NCBI GenBank assembly: GCA_030604525.1
Contig: JAUVVQ010000018.1
Location: forward strand, 1 to 39,993
Direction of reading: 5' to 3'
Source: Phycisphaerae bacterium
GTDB taxonomy: Bacteria > Planctomycetota > Phycisphaerae > Sedimentisphaerales > Anaerobacaceae
DNA: 39,993 nt
Translations under genes and position numbers: made by a program
Part shown: one piece after another, positions 1-8,559 of the stretch
Layout: every line of letters begins with the position of its first letter
Position numbering within the stretch: the first letter of the stretch is position 1
The notes under the pieces: generated by a model
Told to the model about the DNA's origin: nothing
Databases searched by the model: none
Seen by the model: the letters and a program-made list of their open reading frames with translations, nothing else

Positions 1-48
1 CAGACTCCGTTCTTCCTCTGAAAGCTGAACAATGTATTTTTTGACCAT
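1..48 (-). mobile_element. N-terminus of an IS630-family transposase (cut by window edge)
   Basis: On the minus strand an ATG at 48-46 opens a frame reading MVKKYIVQLSEEERSL up to the window edge. This resembles the first residues of IS630-family transposases, which commonly begin M-x-K-K-Y-I-V-x-L-(T/S)-x-E-E-R before a helix-turn-helix. A GGAG Shine-Dalgarno-like motif lies a few bases upstream of the ATG. The element points out of the window, and a broken LamG gene starts just beside it, which fits an insertion into that gene. The terminal inverted repeat and the TA target duplication expected for IS630 could not be delimited. Only 16 residues are visible, so the family call is tentative. 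Confidence 0.5.
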
Positions 49-66
49 GATAAATCTCCATGATAA

Positions 67-582
67 TTTAACCATAGAGAATTATCGGCAATACCCACCC
101 AAATCTTTAACCGTGACAAAGCAGTAGGTTTCCTGTATGCTGTGGGTGGTACTGATACGCTGGTTAGAAAATATGGTGAAGGCGGAGCTGCAGATAATAC
201 CTGGCATCACATCGCAGGAGTATATACCGGCTCGGATGGGCATATTTATATAGATGGTCAAGAGGTTCCTCTAAGCCGAGATGACCCCGACCCTGGTGGG
301 ACAATAAATAATACAGATACATAACTCCGTATCGGCAGGTCACAAGAACAAGGAGAACCAGATAATTATTTGGACGGCTCTATCGATGATGTCCGCATTT
401 ACAACCGGGCTTTATCTGCCGAGGAAGTTGAAGACCTTTACGAAGCCGGCTTAGCTGAGTCGGTTGAAACCTCCAATACGCCCGAATTCTCGGATATCAA
501 TCTCGATGGCGTCGTCAACTTCGGGGATTTTAATATCCTCTTGAACAACTGGCTGAAAACTACCGATAAGTCCCAACAGTAA
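67..582 (+). pseudogene. LamG-like domain plus dockerin repeat, 5'-truncated with an internal stop
   Basis: One frame reads through a LamG/concanavalin-type segment (NTWHHIAGVY, then HIYIDGQEV), meets TAA at 322-324, and continues in the same frame (LRIGRS, then DGSIDDVRIYNRALSAEEV). It ends with a dockerin-like calcium loop (DINLDGVVNFGDFNILLNNW) and a TAA at 580-582. The segments on both sides of the stop form one normal LamG C-terminal half, so the stop is a true interruption of a larger secreted protein. The 5' part is missing and an IS630-like transposase start lies immediately upstream. LamG domains bind or decorate carbohydrates and proteins, and dockerin-type tails of this form are common in Phycisphaerae secreted proteins. 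A GTG at 142 or a Met-free restart after the stop are unlikely to make a working product. Confidence 0.75.
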
Positions 583-603
583 AGGAAAGCTTTTCGCGAA
601 TCG

Positions 604-636
604 AGGCCGGTCATATCAATGGCCGGCCTTTTTTAT
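604..636 (+). terminator. intrinsic terminator after the LamG/dockerin fragment
   Basis: Inverted arms AGGCCGG (604-610) and CCGGCCT (623-629) are followed directly by a run of T. This is a classic Rho-independent terminator about 20 nt downstream of the LamG/dockerin stop codon. Confidence 0.85.
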
Positions 637-681
637 ACCTGAAAAACATAAACTATAATTTTCTTACAGGCAAAATTGTGC

Positions 682-712
682 TTGAAAACAAACCGCTTTA
701 ACGTATTATAAT
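682..712 (+). promoter_or_regulatory. candidate sigma70-type promoter for the glycosyltransferase gene
   Basis: TTGAAA (682-687) and a perfect TATAAT (707-712) are separated by 19 nt, slightly longer than ideal. They lie between the upstream terminator and the start codon at 755, so transcription would begin near 719. Confidence 0.4.
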
Positions 713-754
713 TGCGCTGCTTATATCAATATCTTAAGAAGATTGAAAAAAAGA

Positions 755-1867
755 ATGTCTGTAAACCAAAAGCCCATAAAAGTTTGCTTCGTCTCTCCAA
801 AGGCATACCCGCTTTTCAATCCCGATATAAAAGAAGTATTCGGCGGGGCCGAAGTGGACTTATACTACCTCGCTACCGAGTTGGCAAAAGATGAAAATTT
901 CCGCATCAGCTTCATCGTAGCAGATTACGGCCAGAAAAAAATCGAAGAACTCCAGAATATCACCGTTATAAAAAGTTTAACTTTCCGAGAAAACTCATTA
1001 ATCGCTGCAGGAAAAATCTGGCGGGCTATGAAAAACGCCGACTCGCAAATCTATTTCCAGGAAACCTCCTCTTGGGGAACCTTTCTTGTTAGCTTATTTT
1101 GTAAACTTAAAAATAAAAAGTTTATTTACCGAACTGCCCATAAGAACGAGTGCGATGGTACATACATCAAGGAATATCGCATTCAGGGAAAAGCGTTTAA
1201 ATGGGCATTGCGAAATGCTGACGAGGTCATTGTCCAGAATGCCTCAGACCAGAATGACATCAAAAAATTGATGGGCATCGATACCATGGTAATTCCTAAT
1301 GGTCACTATCTGTCTGATATTAAACAAATAGACAAAGATTATATCCTGTGGGTTGGCCGGAGCGCACAATTCAAAAGGCCGTACCTGTTTATAGACCTTG
1401 CGGAAGAATTCCCCGATGAAAAATTTGTAATGATTTGCCAGCGTGCTACCGGCGATGAAAACTATGAGCAGTTGGTTTCAAAAGCAAAACAGACCGAAAA
1501 CCTGCACTTTATCAGGCGTGTCCCTTTTGCTGATATCGATGATTACTTTCAAAGTGCCAAAGTTTTTATCAATACCAGCGAAGCTGAGGGCTTCCCGAAT
1601 ACCTTCATACAAAGCTGTAAGGCCGGCACCCCAATTCTGTCACTGAATGTGAACCCGGATGGCTTTCTTGACGAATATAATTGTGGAATATGCGCTAACG
1701 ATGACTGGCAGGAATTTGTCAAACACCTGAAAACTTTGCTTTCCGAACACGATGAATTACGGAACTTGGCTCAAAATGCTCGAAAGTATGCAGAAGAAAA
1801 ACACGATATAGAGAAAATAGCAGAAAAATACAAGACTTTGTTCTTGATATTAACTGGGAATAATTGA
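755..1867 (+). CDS. GT4-type glycosyltransferase
   Basis: This 370-residue protein has the two-Rossmann GT-B layout of family 4 glycosyltransferases. The N-terminal half begins KVCFVSPKAYPLF. The C-terminal half has DYILWVGRSAQFKRP, the usual start of the nucleotide-sugar-binding domain, and later SEAEGFPNTFIQSCKAG. In that motif the second Glu of the common E-x7-E pair is Gln, a variant seen in an EGFPNTFIQ subgroup of GT4. An ATG at 755 is chosen over an in-frame TTG at 743 because TTG adds only MKKR. It probably transfers a sugar to a lipid-linked or surface glycan in the cytoplasm; donor and acceptor cannot be read. It leads a three-gene plus-strand group that converges on the minus-strand polysaccharide block. 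Confidence 0.85.
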   Translation: MSVNQKPIKVCFVSPKAYPLFNPDIKEVFGGAEVDLYYLATELAKDENFRISFIVADYGQKKIEELQNITVIKSLTFRENSLIAAGKIWRAMKNADSQIYFQETSSWGTFLVSLFCKLKNKKFIYRTAHKNECDGTYIKEYRIQGKAFKWALRNADEVIVQNASDQNDIKKLMGIDTMVIPNGHYLSDIKQIDKDYILWVGRSAQFKRPYLFIDLAEEFPDEKFVMICQRATGDENYEQLVSKAKQTENLHFIRRVPFADIDDYFQSAKVFINTSEAEGFPNTFIQSCKAGTPILSLNVNPDGFLDEYNCGICANDDWQEFVKHLKTLLSEHDELRNLAQNARKYAEEKHDIEKIAEKYKTLFLILTGNN

Positions 1868-1926
1868 AAATCACCCTGACATTTATTTGCTGAAACTAAG
1901 ATGATTCTTCCATCAAACAATATATA

Positions 1927-2640
1927 ATGAAGCAGGATTGGTTTGCCAAAAACTATAGAAACCCACAGCTGGCTCGGGCTGAATTTGAACGTACCCTTGA
2001 CGTTTACGACAAAGTGGCTGAGGCAAAACCCCTACGGCTTAGAATAGCCAAACCGATGAAGGTTAATAACTCCACCGCCTATTTTGAAAGAATTACCGAC
2101 TGTATTAACCTAAGAAAGTTGATTTGCAATATTCGCGTCGATACAGAAGTTTTATACTATACTGGACAGGCCTTAGCAGAATTGCATTCGGCATTGAATC
2201 CTCAGATAAACTGCCTTGATGAAAACATATCTATTCATGGAGATTTTTCGGCAACTAACGTATTATATATGCCGTCGAAAAACCTTATCTATATAGTTGA
2301 TTTCGCACCGTACCGTTATGACAACTCTGAATCGTATTCTTATGCTCCGGCTTATCGTGACCTTGCGCATCTGGTGCTCACTCTGGAAATAAAGTATCCG
2401 ATTTACAAAATACATCTTGTAGCACGCAAAAAAAACAGGGAAATGTCGGCTATGTTCTGGGAAGGGTATGAGAATGTAATCGGCAGAAAAATTGACCGTG
2501 ACAAGCTCTATGAATTCGTAATCAAAGAAATTGATTCCACAAAAAAGCTTTTCAGAAAAAGACACCTTCTCACGCGCTTTGTTTGGACAAAAGTATTTGA
2601 CCGAACTATGCAACGCTATATCAATCTAAAAGAATCATAA
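1927..2640 (+). CDS. kinase-like (APH/lipopolysaccharide-kinase fold) protein
   Basis: This 237-residue protein carries the catalytic signature of the aminoglycoside phosphotransferase/protein-kinase-like fold: SIHGDFSATNVLYM (catalytic Asp and Mg-binding Asn), then IYIVDFAP in the position of DFG. The N-terminal nucleotide-binding lobe is short and no clear glycine loop is visible, so activity is likely but not certain. Its place between a glycosyltransferase and a methyltransferase suggests phosphorylation of a sugar or lipid-linked glycan rather than drug resistance; that is an inference from context. The next gene starts 2 nt after its stop, indicating co-transcription and probably coupled translation. 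Confidence 0.65.
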   Translation: MKQDWFAKNYRNPQLARAEFERTLDVYDKVAEAKPLRLRIAKPMKVNNSTAYFERITDCINLRKLICNIRVDTEVLYYTGQALAELHSALNPQINCLDENISIHGDFSATNVLYMPSKNLIYIVDFAPYRYDNSESYSYAPAYRDLAHLVLTLEIKYPIYKIHLVARKKNREMSAMFWEGYENVIGRKIDRDKLYEFVIKEIDSTKKLFRKRHLLTRFVWTKVFDRTMQRYINLKES

Positions 2641-2642
2641 CA

Positions 2643-3389
2643 ATGATAGAAAAAGAAAACAATGAAGACTATAGATATTCTCATACTCAACCTGGGAAAG
2701 GTAGTTTTTACGACTTTAAGGTGTATGGACAAAAATCGGGCCACCGCTCAATCTGGCTAATGGAACGTCAATACCTGACTGATGTGATATCCCGGCTCGT
2801 TGTAAAAAAAAATAAATATCTGGATTTCGCCTGTGGAACAGGACGCATCATAGAAATTTTCGCCGACGGGTTCAACAAAGCCGTAGGTCTTGATATTTCT
2901 GAGCCGATGTTATCCATGGCAAAAAAGAAAAATATCAAAGCGGAACTATTATTGGCAGATATTACTGAAAACCCAGATATTGCTGGTGGTGAATTTGATT
3001 TAATAACCGCATTCAGGTTCTTTTTAAATGCACAGCAGTTGCTCCGATACCGGGTGATAGACATTCTTGCCGAAAAGCTCACAAAAGATGGAATTCTTAT
3101 ATTTAATATTCATAATTCCAAACCAAGCTTCTTATGTTTGCAAAATGCTTTTACCAATCTGTTTACTCAACGAAAAATCCCATCCCTGTCACGCAAACAA
3201 GTCACTGACTTGGTAAAAAAAGCCGACCTTGAAATTGTCGAAACCAGAGCATTTGGCATTATTCCGAAAGCCGCTCATATTATTTCAGGAGCACGACTCT
3301 GGGGCCGGATGGATAAAACCCTGCAAAAAGTTAAGCTTTTGCAAAAAATCGGCTCTGATGTTATCTACGTCTGCAGAAAAAAACGATAA
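2643..3389 (+). CDS. class I SAM-dependent methyltransferase
   Basis: In this 248-residue protein, motif I is YLDFACGTGRIIEIF, followed by the acidic end of strand beta-2 in AVGLDISEPML and by EFDLITAFRFFLN in the motif IV region. These are the standard SAM-binding features of the Methyltransf_11/25 group. The substrate is unknown. The gene follows the kinase-like gene with a 2-nt gap, so it is the third member of a small plus-strand operon that probably modifies a glycan or its lipid carrier. Its end faces the convergent minus-strand cluster across a short stretch of gene debris. Confidence 0.8.
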   Translation: MIEKENNEDYRYSHTQPGKGSFYDFKVYGQKSGHRSIWLMERQYLTDVISRLVVKKNKYLDFACGTGRIIEIFADGFNKAVGLDISEPMLSMAKKKNIKAELLLADITENPDIAGGEFDLITAFRFFLNAQQLLRYRVIDILAEKLTKDGILIFNIHNSKPSFLCLQNAFTNLFTQRKIPSLSRKQVTDLVKKADLEIVETRAFGIIPKAAHIISGARLWGRMDKTLQKVKLLQKIGSDVIYVCRKKR

Positions 3390-3425
3390 AACATTAAACC
3401 TCTCAGAAAACAGAACTAAGCCTTA

Positions 3426-3734
3426 TTAGCCATCTTGATTTCTGCCGGACGAATACACCCAGCGACGGCTAATATCTCGCTCCAGTCCCAGCTTGTAACA
3501 CAGGTAGAAAAAAAATCGCAAAATCCTTGAAGTCAACTCCGGAAAAACAGTAAGCAAATATGTCCCCACCCGCCAGTACCACGGGAAAAAAAGACGAAAT
3601 TCTTTAACAGTTTTGCGGGCTTCTTTTCAGCCGTTACTTGTTTTCCCAAAAGGAGACAGCTAAGATAAATTCAGATTGTAGTTTCTTGGTCAATATGACC
3701 GGTTCGTAAAAAGCTTTCAGTGAGGGAAAAATTA
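3426..3734 (-). pseudogene. decayed C-terminal remnant of an unknown gene
   Basis: The stretch between the two convergent gene groups has no intact gene but reads as protein on the minus strand in two successive frames. The first (about 3734-3634) reads FPSLKAFYEPVILTKKLQ and ends LAVSFWENK-stop. The second (3626-3426) reads KEARKTVKEFRLFFPWYW, then RVGTYLLTVFPELTSRIL, and ends with a stop. Neither has a good start codon, and the second begins a few bases after the first ends. This looks like one roughly 100-residue C-terminus split by an indel near 3630. The family is not recognised. It directly follows a glycosyltransferase gene, so it was probably another member of the polysaccharide operon. 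A chance open frame cannot be excluded. Confidence 0.4.
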
Positions 3735-4991
3735 TTTGAAGTAGATTTCCTCGTATTTCCTGTCGATAGCTTCATTTGTGAACTTAGCATGAACTTTTCT
3801 TACAGCGTTTTCGCTGATTCGCTGATATAACTCCTTATCTTGTAAGAGCTTGATTATTGCTGATTCAATCTTTTCCGGGTCTTCCTCTTTTACAATTATC
3901 CCATCACGACCGTCTTCGATTATGCTTTCAGTAACACCGGGTATATTGACGGTTACAACAGGAAGCCCCGTGGCCATCGCCTCCACCACTACCGTCCCGA
4001 ATCCTTCTGTGCGCGATGGAAAAACAAAAACACCAGATGCTTTCATATACTCCTCAACATTGTCTATCAGACCGGTAAAAATAACTTTCTCGGAGATTCC
4101 AAGCTCTTCCAGTCGTTCTTTCATCTGGGCTACAAATTCCTGGCGTTCTCTGGTTTTAGTGATAGGACCTACCAAAAAAAGTAGCGAATCTGGATAGCTA
4201 TTAGTAAGCTTTCCAAACGCTTCTACCAGCAAATCAATCCCTTTTCGCTTAGCTATTGTGCCTACGAAAAGCAAAGCTTGCTGTTTCAGACCTATCCCCA
4301 GCTTGTTACGCAATTTCAGCTTCTCATCTTCTCTGGGGGGACAAAACCGCTCGATATCCACAGGGTTTGCTATCTCCCGAAGTTTCCCGGCATCCAGCTT
4401 AGACGACTTGTAGGCAAAACTAAGAGCAGGGGAGATAGTCACCACAATGTCTGCCACAGAAAAAACCCAAAAAAGTAATCTCTCTTTGATTCCGGTAGGT
4501 TTTGCCTGCAGAAAATTCAGGGTATTATCTTCTGTTACCGTCGTCATTTCCAGGATAGTTTTCTTGCGAAGAACTTTTCCCATAGCAATAGCACAAAGCG
4601 GCAACGCTCTTCCTGCTCCAAAACAATGGATAACATCGAAGCGATTCCTGTTACGAACCAGCTTCCACATAGCACATAATGGAACTTTAATATATTCAAT
4701 CCAGAAATGTTTAAGCTTGAAAAAGAAAGCGACTTTTCCCGTATGATAAAAAGCAGGAACTCTGACTATCTTTGCTTCAGGTACGATCTGCTTCCACTCG
4801 CTATTCTTCCATTTTACATTATAGCGACCTACCCGTCTGGTCAAAATAAACGCAAGATGTCCCTTTTTGTCCAGACGACCTGCATACAAATATGCTATTA
4901 GACCGCTACCACTATATACCGGTGGTATCGCACCGGTTACAATACATATCTTTTTAAGCTCTTTTGCCATCTTATAACTATCCTTTTTCAT
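3732..4991 (-). CDS. GT4-type glycosyltransferase
   Basis: This 419-residue GT-B enzyme has a glycine-rich N-terminal loop (VTGAIPPVYSGSGLIAY), the domain-2 opening ALLFVGTIAKRKGIDLLVEA, and the full donor-site E-x7-E motif in TEGFGTVVVEAMATGLPVV. These place it in family 4 (RfaB/WcaI-like group 1 transferases). It acts in the cytoplasm on an undecaprenyl-linked or similar acceptor; the sugar is unknown. Its ATG overlaps the TGA of the upstream glycosyltransferase as ATGA, so translation is coupled. An internal Met at residue 8 is an alternative start. It is the last intact gene of the minus-strand polysaccharide block. Confidence 0.88.
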   Translation of the reverse strand: MKKDSYKMAKELKKICIVTGAIPPVYSGSGLIAYLYAGRLDKKGHLAFILTRRVGRYNVKWKNSEWKQIVPEAKIVRVPAFYHTGKVAFFFKLKHFWIEYIKVPLCAMWKLVRNRNRFDVIHCFGAGRALPLCAIAMGKVLRKKTILEMTTVTEDNTLNFLQAKPTGIKERLLFWVFSVADIVVTISPALSFAYKSSKLDAGKLREIANPVDIERFCPPREDEKLKLRNKLGIGLKQQALLFVGTIAKRKGIDLLVEAFGKLTNSYPDSLLFLVGPITKTRERQEFVAQMKERLEELGISEKVIFTGLIDNVEEYMKASGVFVFPSRTEGFGTVVVEAMATGLPVVTVNIPGVTESIIEDGRDGIIVKEEDPEKIESAIIKLLQDKELYQRISENAVRKVHAKFTNEAIDRKYEEIYFK

Positions 4992-6280
4992 TCTGCTATC
5001 GAGTTCAAAACTTCCGAGAATTTCCTGGCCATCTCTCTCTGGCTGTATTTGTTAATCTCCTCTTCGCTGCCTTTATAGCCAACTTCTCCATTGGTTTTAT
5101 ATTCGTTGTAAAAGCTTAAAACCGCTTCTTTAACTGACTCTGCATCCGCCGAATGTATCCCCGCTCCGGTTTGCTCCATTAAATCTTTAATCACTCCCGC
5201 CCCCCCGCCGGTTGCAAGGATAGGACGCCTCGCCGCCAAATACTCGAATACCTTACCTGGATATACCCCTCTTTCGTTGGGCTCATTCCAGTCAAGAAGC
5301 AGTAAAACCTGCGATTCCCGCTGTTTTGACAAAACTTCCACACGGGAAATCATTCCTCTTTGATGAACAAGCCCCTCCAAACCATATTCTTTCGTCATCC
5401 GCTCAAGCCAATATCGCTTGGAATCGTAAAGACAAACTTCAACTTCCTCCGGTATAATCTTTTTTTCTTCTATCAATTCTCGAATTGCGCCGAAAACAAG
5501 TGAAGGTTCCTGAAAACCCTCATAAACTTTGCCTGTATAGCTTATCGTAAATTTCTTGCTTAATGATGAGGTTATAACTTCTTCCGGGTCAAACCCGTTG
5601 GTTATTGTAAATGCATCTTTACCTTTGTGCAATCTCACTATTTTTTCAGTCCACGGCTTCGAAACAGTAACTAAAGCATCCGCAGTAGATAATGTCTTAA
5701 GCTCTAATCTTTCTTCAAACCATTTCCTGACCGACCCATAACGGTAATAATGATTTTGAGTCCAGAGGTCTCGGAAATCTGCAATCCACGGAATTCCAAA
5801 TCGGCTTTTCAGTTCCTTACCAATCAAATGGGCAGACACCGGAGAAAAACTGCTGATAATCGCATCGAACTTCTCTTCTCCCAGTAGCTTTGTCCCCGCC
5901 TTTATCGCCATCGGGCACCAACCTCGCCTCTTGCTCGGATAAAAAATAATTCCTCTGAGATACGTCTCAACCTTATTCGTAAACGTTCTGCCACCTTCAC
6001 GCTGCGAAAACGGCACGCCAACAATCTCCTGAACACGCCTGTTTGGGTCAAAACCCAACCTCTTCTTTAGTCGTTTGATAATATCACCCGAATAAGGCGT
6101 CTGGATAACTCGGAATCTCTTATCCGGCTGACCCGGCAGCATCGGCGTTAGAAATACCGGCTCCCAGCCGAATTCAGGCAAATATTTACCCAACCCGCGC
6201 AAACGAAGCATCGCAACCGAACGCTCCGGTGGAAAATGACGAGTTATTATCAATACCTTCTTCATCTTCTCACTGGCCAT
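4988..6280 (-). CDS. GT4-like glycosyltransferase
   Basis: In this 430-residue protein the N-terminus KKVLIITRHFPPERSVAMLR is typical of family 4 transferases that begin with a P-P-x-x-S loop. IISSFSPVSAHLIGKELK and PWIADFRDLW follow in the acceptor domain. The C-terminal domain has PGKVFEYLAARRPILATGG, the donor-site motif of a GT4 subgroup with F-E-Y-L-A-A-R. Residue 6 (Met) is a plausible alternative start. It lies 36 nt after the sulfotransferase gene and overlaps the next glycosyltransferase by 4 nt, so all three are probably on one transcript. Substrate unknown. Confidence 0.85.
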   Translation of the reverse strand: MASEKMKKVLIITRHFPPERSVAMLRLRGLGKYLPEFGWEPVFLTPMLPGQPDKRFRVIQTPYSGDIIKRLKKRLGFDPNRRVQEIVGVPFSQREGGRTFTNKVETYLRGIIFYPSKRRGWCPMAIKAGTKLLGEEKFDAIISSFSPVSAHLIGKELKSRFGIPWIADFRDLWTQNHYYRYGSVRKWFEERLELKTLSTADALVTVSKPWTEKIVRLHKGKDAFTITNGFDPEEVITSSLSKKFTISYTGKVYEGFQEPSLVFGAIRELIEEKKIIPEEVEVCLYDSKRYWLERMTKEYGLEGLVHQRGMISRVEVLSKQRESQVLLLLDWNEPNERGVYPGKVFEYLAARRPILATGGGAGVIKDLMEQTGAGIHSADAESVKEAVLSFYNEYKTNGEVGYKGSEEEINKYSQREMARKFSEVLNSIAE

Positions 6281-6316
6281 ACTATTCTTTCAAATATCCA
6301 CTCAAAAACATTGTCC

Positions 6317-7192
6317 TTATTGCCCATAACCTAATGCTCTCGCCGTCTCTAACGCCATTTCGATAAACCTTTGGTTCATCTCTTCGCTCCAGTCTGCCTG
6401 ATTAGGAAATACACCTTGTTTCTGAGCGTTTAACTTTTGTCCCAACACACGCAAAATCTTTCTTTCGGGAGGTATAGCTGAACCCAAAAAGGCAAACAGT
6501 TTTAACAACTCTTTTTCATAAGCATCAAACATATCTTTAGCATGGAGAATCAGTACCTTCTCGTTACTCAATCCAGAACAAAAATCAAGTATCCACCGAT
6601 TTGTCTCATTCCATAACCACAGGTTTTTTTGAAACGGGCTGTACGACGCCCATTGTTGACCATCTTCGGACGACGGTGCAGGAACTATGCGGGTCTTATC
6701 AAATCTATGACCATCATACCATCTGCGACGCATACCGGACCTGACAACATCGCGAGGGTCCCTGACAAGATGAATAAATCGTGTTTGCGGCAACGCTTCC
6801 AAAATAACAGGCGCCAAAAAAGTTACATGCGGGCCGGTTTCCATATATCTTTTGCCCACCTTCAAACAATACTTAAACAAAACTTTTCTGGCAGTTAAAA
6901 AACTTTCTAAAAAAATCTCAGAAGTACCTTCACTATATTTGTCATAAGCCGCTTTGGATAATCCGAAAAGCAGGGGCTTCGGCTCGTGGTAGACAAGATA
7001 ATCCTTGGCTAATCCACACAAAGCTGCTAAGGTCTGCGAACCTACTCGACCCGTCGAAAGCACAAAAATACTTGATAACTTCGAGTAATCCTTTACGTTC
7101 ACTTTTTTCTCATTCAAAAATTTACGCCGGATGTATCTGATTACTTGACGAGGCGTAACATCTAACAGTTTTTGTGAATTGTTTATATACAT
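6317..7192 (-). CDS. PAPS-dependent sulfotransferase
   Basis: This 291-residue protein has both PAPS-binding signatures. STGRVGSQTL at residues 46-55 matches the 5'-phosphosulfate loop, although its loop has Arg-Val rather than the common Lys. HLVRDPRDVVRSGMRR near residues 141-156 matches the 3'-phosphate site, with Arg144 and Ser152 in the expected places. The enzyme would move sulfate from PAPS to a hydroxyl or amine, releasing PAP. It sits among glycosyltransferases, and the same strand carries genes to make PAPS (12791-14530) and to destroy PAP (11980-12786), so a glycan is the likely acceptor. A methionine sits at residue 1 only; upstream spacing to the GT gene is 18 nt. Confidence 0.8.
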   Translation of the reverse strand: MYINNSQKLLDVTPRQVIRYIRRKFLNEKKVNVKDYSKLSSIFVLSTGRVGSQTLAALCGLAKDYLVYHEPKPLLFGLSKAAYDKYSEGTSEIFLESFLTARKVLFKYCLKVGKRYMETGPHVTFLAPVILEALPQTRFIHLVRDPRDVVRSGMRRRWYDGHRFDKTRIVPAPSSEDGQQWASYSPFQKNLWLWNETNRWILDFCSGLSNEKVLILHAKDMFDAYEKELLKLFAFLGSAIPPERKILRVLGQKLNAQKQGVFPNQADWSEEMNQRFIEMALETARALGYGQ

Positions 7193-7210
7193 CTTTATAG
7201 TCCGACTCGT

Positions 7211-8368
7211 TTATAAATAATCTTTCTCAAAACCATTCAAACATTTACCAAATCTCTCTTTGAATATATTAGAACTGTAATTACTTTGGCAATACCGGAT
7301 TAATTTTTGTATCAGTTCATTATAATCTATCCCTGAGTTCTGGTAACCATTAAAAAACTCAACCAAATCTTCCAAAGCATCAAATCTGAACTCTTCAAAC
7401 GGGACAATCTCTTTCTGCCCGCCTGAATTATGTACCAAAGGCACACAACCGTTAAAAATCGCCTCAACCGTTGTTATACCGAACGGCTCATTGATGTTTG
7501 TGTGGATAAAAAACTTGGAATCGCTCAAAATTTCCTTTTTTTTCTTATCGGATATATTAGTATGGAAAAACACATTATTTATATTATTTTCTGCAACGTA
7601 TCCCCGGCAGTTCTTTAAATATTTGTTATTTTCTTTAGCAAATCCAATCAGATGAAAGTTCCACCCCGGTAGCTTCTCTGCAAGCTTAATCTGCTCAAAC
7701 TGCCTCTTCTCCTTACAAAACCTGCCTATGCTGCTTATATTATTCCCTCTTTCAGCAAAACGCTTTGTAAAAGCACGCTCTATTTTTACAGGCGGGTATA
7801 TGACCGGAATCTCTTTATTATAACTCGGATAATAACGCGCAATATACGACCGCGTAAAGTCAGAGTTGGCAACCAAATAGTTATTTCCCTTGATAGAATG
7901 AAAAGTATAAAGCAAACTAAGCATCTTTGAAAATACTCCTCTCTTGCTGCTCCATCGTTTCAACCTCTTCTCGGGGTCGTGGATGTCCATATATCCCGAT
8001 TTTAAACGTGCTATCCGCGGAAAGTGCACATAAGACAAAATTGGTATTTTCGAAGGCATTAAAAAAGATGTGTTATTACTGTCGATAAAATAATCATACT
8101 CCCGATACAGTTTCCTCAAAGCCAAACCGAAAGTTAATATATTTACCTCATGAGGAAATCTTGATAAAATAGTCTCGATTTTACGAATCCGAAATGAAAC
8201 TTCTGCCCCGTATCTCTCTTTTATCCCTTCTGCTGTAACACTCGTCTTGAAAGTTATAAAATCAGGTACTATACCTCTTTCATTCAGCAGCTCGGTTATC
8301 TTGATGATAACCGCCAGACGACCACCATATATAATCGAGTTTTGAACTATGCCTACTCTCATTTGCAT
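7211..8368 (-). CDS. GT4-type glycosyltransferase (ALG11-like flavour)
   Basis: This 385-residue GT-B enzyme begins RVGIVQNSIIYGGRLAVIIK and carries ILSYVHFPRIARL in the acceptor domain, a motif reminiscent of ALG11-type mannosyltransferases that contain a Y-x-H-x-P element. The donor domain shows ISSIGRFCKEKRQFEQI and the intact E-x7-E motif in NEPFGITTVEAIFNG. Starts at residue 1 or 3 (MQM) cannot be separated and no clear ribosome site is visible. It precedes the sulfotransferase gene by 18 nt. The specific sugar is not predictable. The upstream gap holds an orphan C-terminal fragment. Confidence 0.85.
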   Translation of the reverse strand: MQMRVGIVQNSIIYGGRLAVIIKITELLNERGIVPDFITFKTSVTAEGIKERYGAEVSFRIRKIETILSRFPHEVNILTFGLALRKLYREYDYFIDSNNTSFLMPSKIPILSYVHFPRIARLKSGYMDIHDPEKRLKRWSSKRGVFSKMLSLLYTFHSIKGNNYLVANSDFTRSYIARYYPSYNKEIPVIYPPVKIERAFTKRFAERGNNISSIGRFCKEKRQFEQIKLAEKLPGWNFHLIGFAKENNKYLKNCRGYVAENNINNVFFHTNISDKKKKEILSDSKFFIHTNINEPFGITTVEAIFNGCVPLVHNSGGQKEIVPFEEFRFDALEDLVEFFNGYQNSGIDYNELIQKLIRYCQSNYSSNIFKERFGKCLNGFEKDYL

Positions 8369-8382
8369 AAAGTCTATATCAC

Positions 8383-8559
8383 TTATTCCGAAGTCAAATC
8401 AATACCCAGCTTTTCAACCGACTCCTTGTAAGAACTACATTCCGAATTTGTCTCAATGAAATAATTTATCATCCATTCATAACTCCAATTATCGGAAAAA
8501 GTTAGTGAAAATAAATTGAAAATACGATTAAAATATTCATTGGTAAATATGACAAATAG
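8383..8559 (-). pseudogene. orphan C-terminal gene fragment between a methyltransferase and a glycosyltransferase
   Basis: A minus-strand frame of 58 codons overlaps the end of the methyltransferase in another frame. It reads FTNEYFNRIFNLFSLTFSDN, WSYEWMINYFIE and ESVEKLGIDLTSE before a TAA at 8385-8383. No start codon with a ribosome site is visible. The methyltransferase has a natural-looking end (ALDFLAIC), so this is not simply its frameshifted tail. It is probably what is left of a gene that was lost or replaced during remodelling of the cluster. Family not recognised; a chance frame is possible. Confidence 0.3.
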
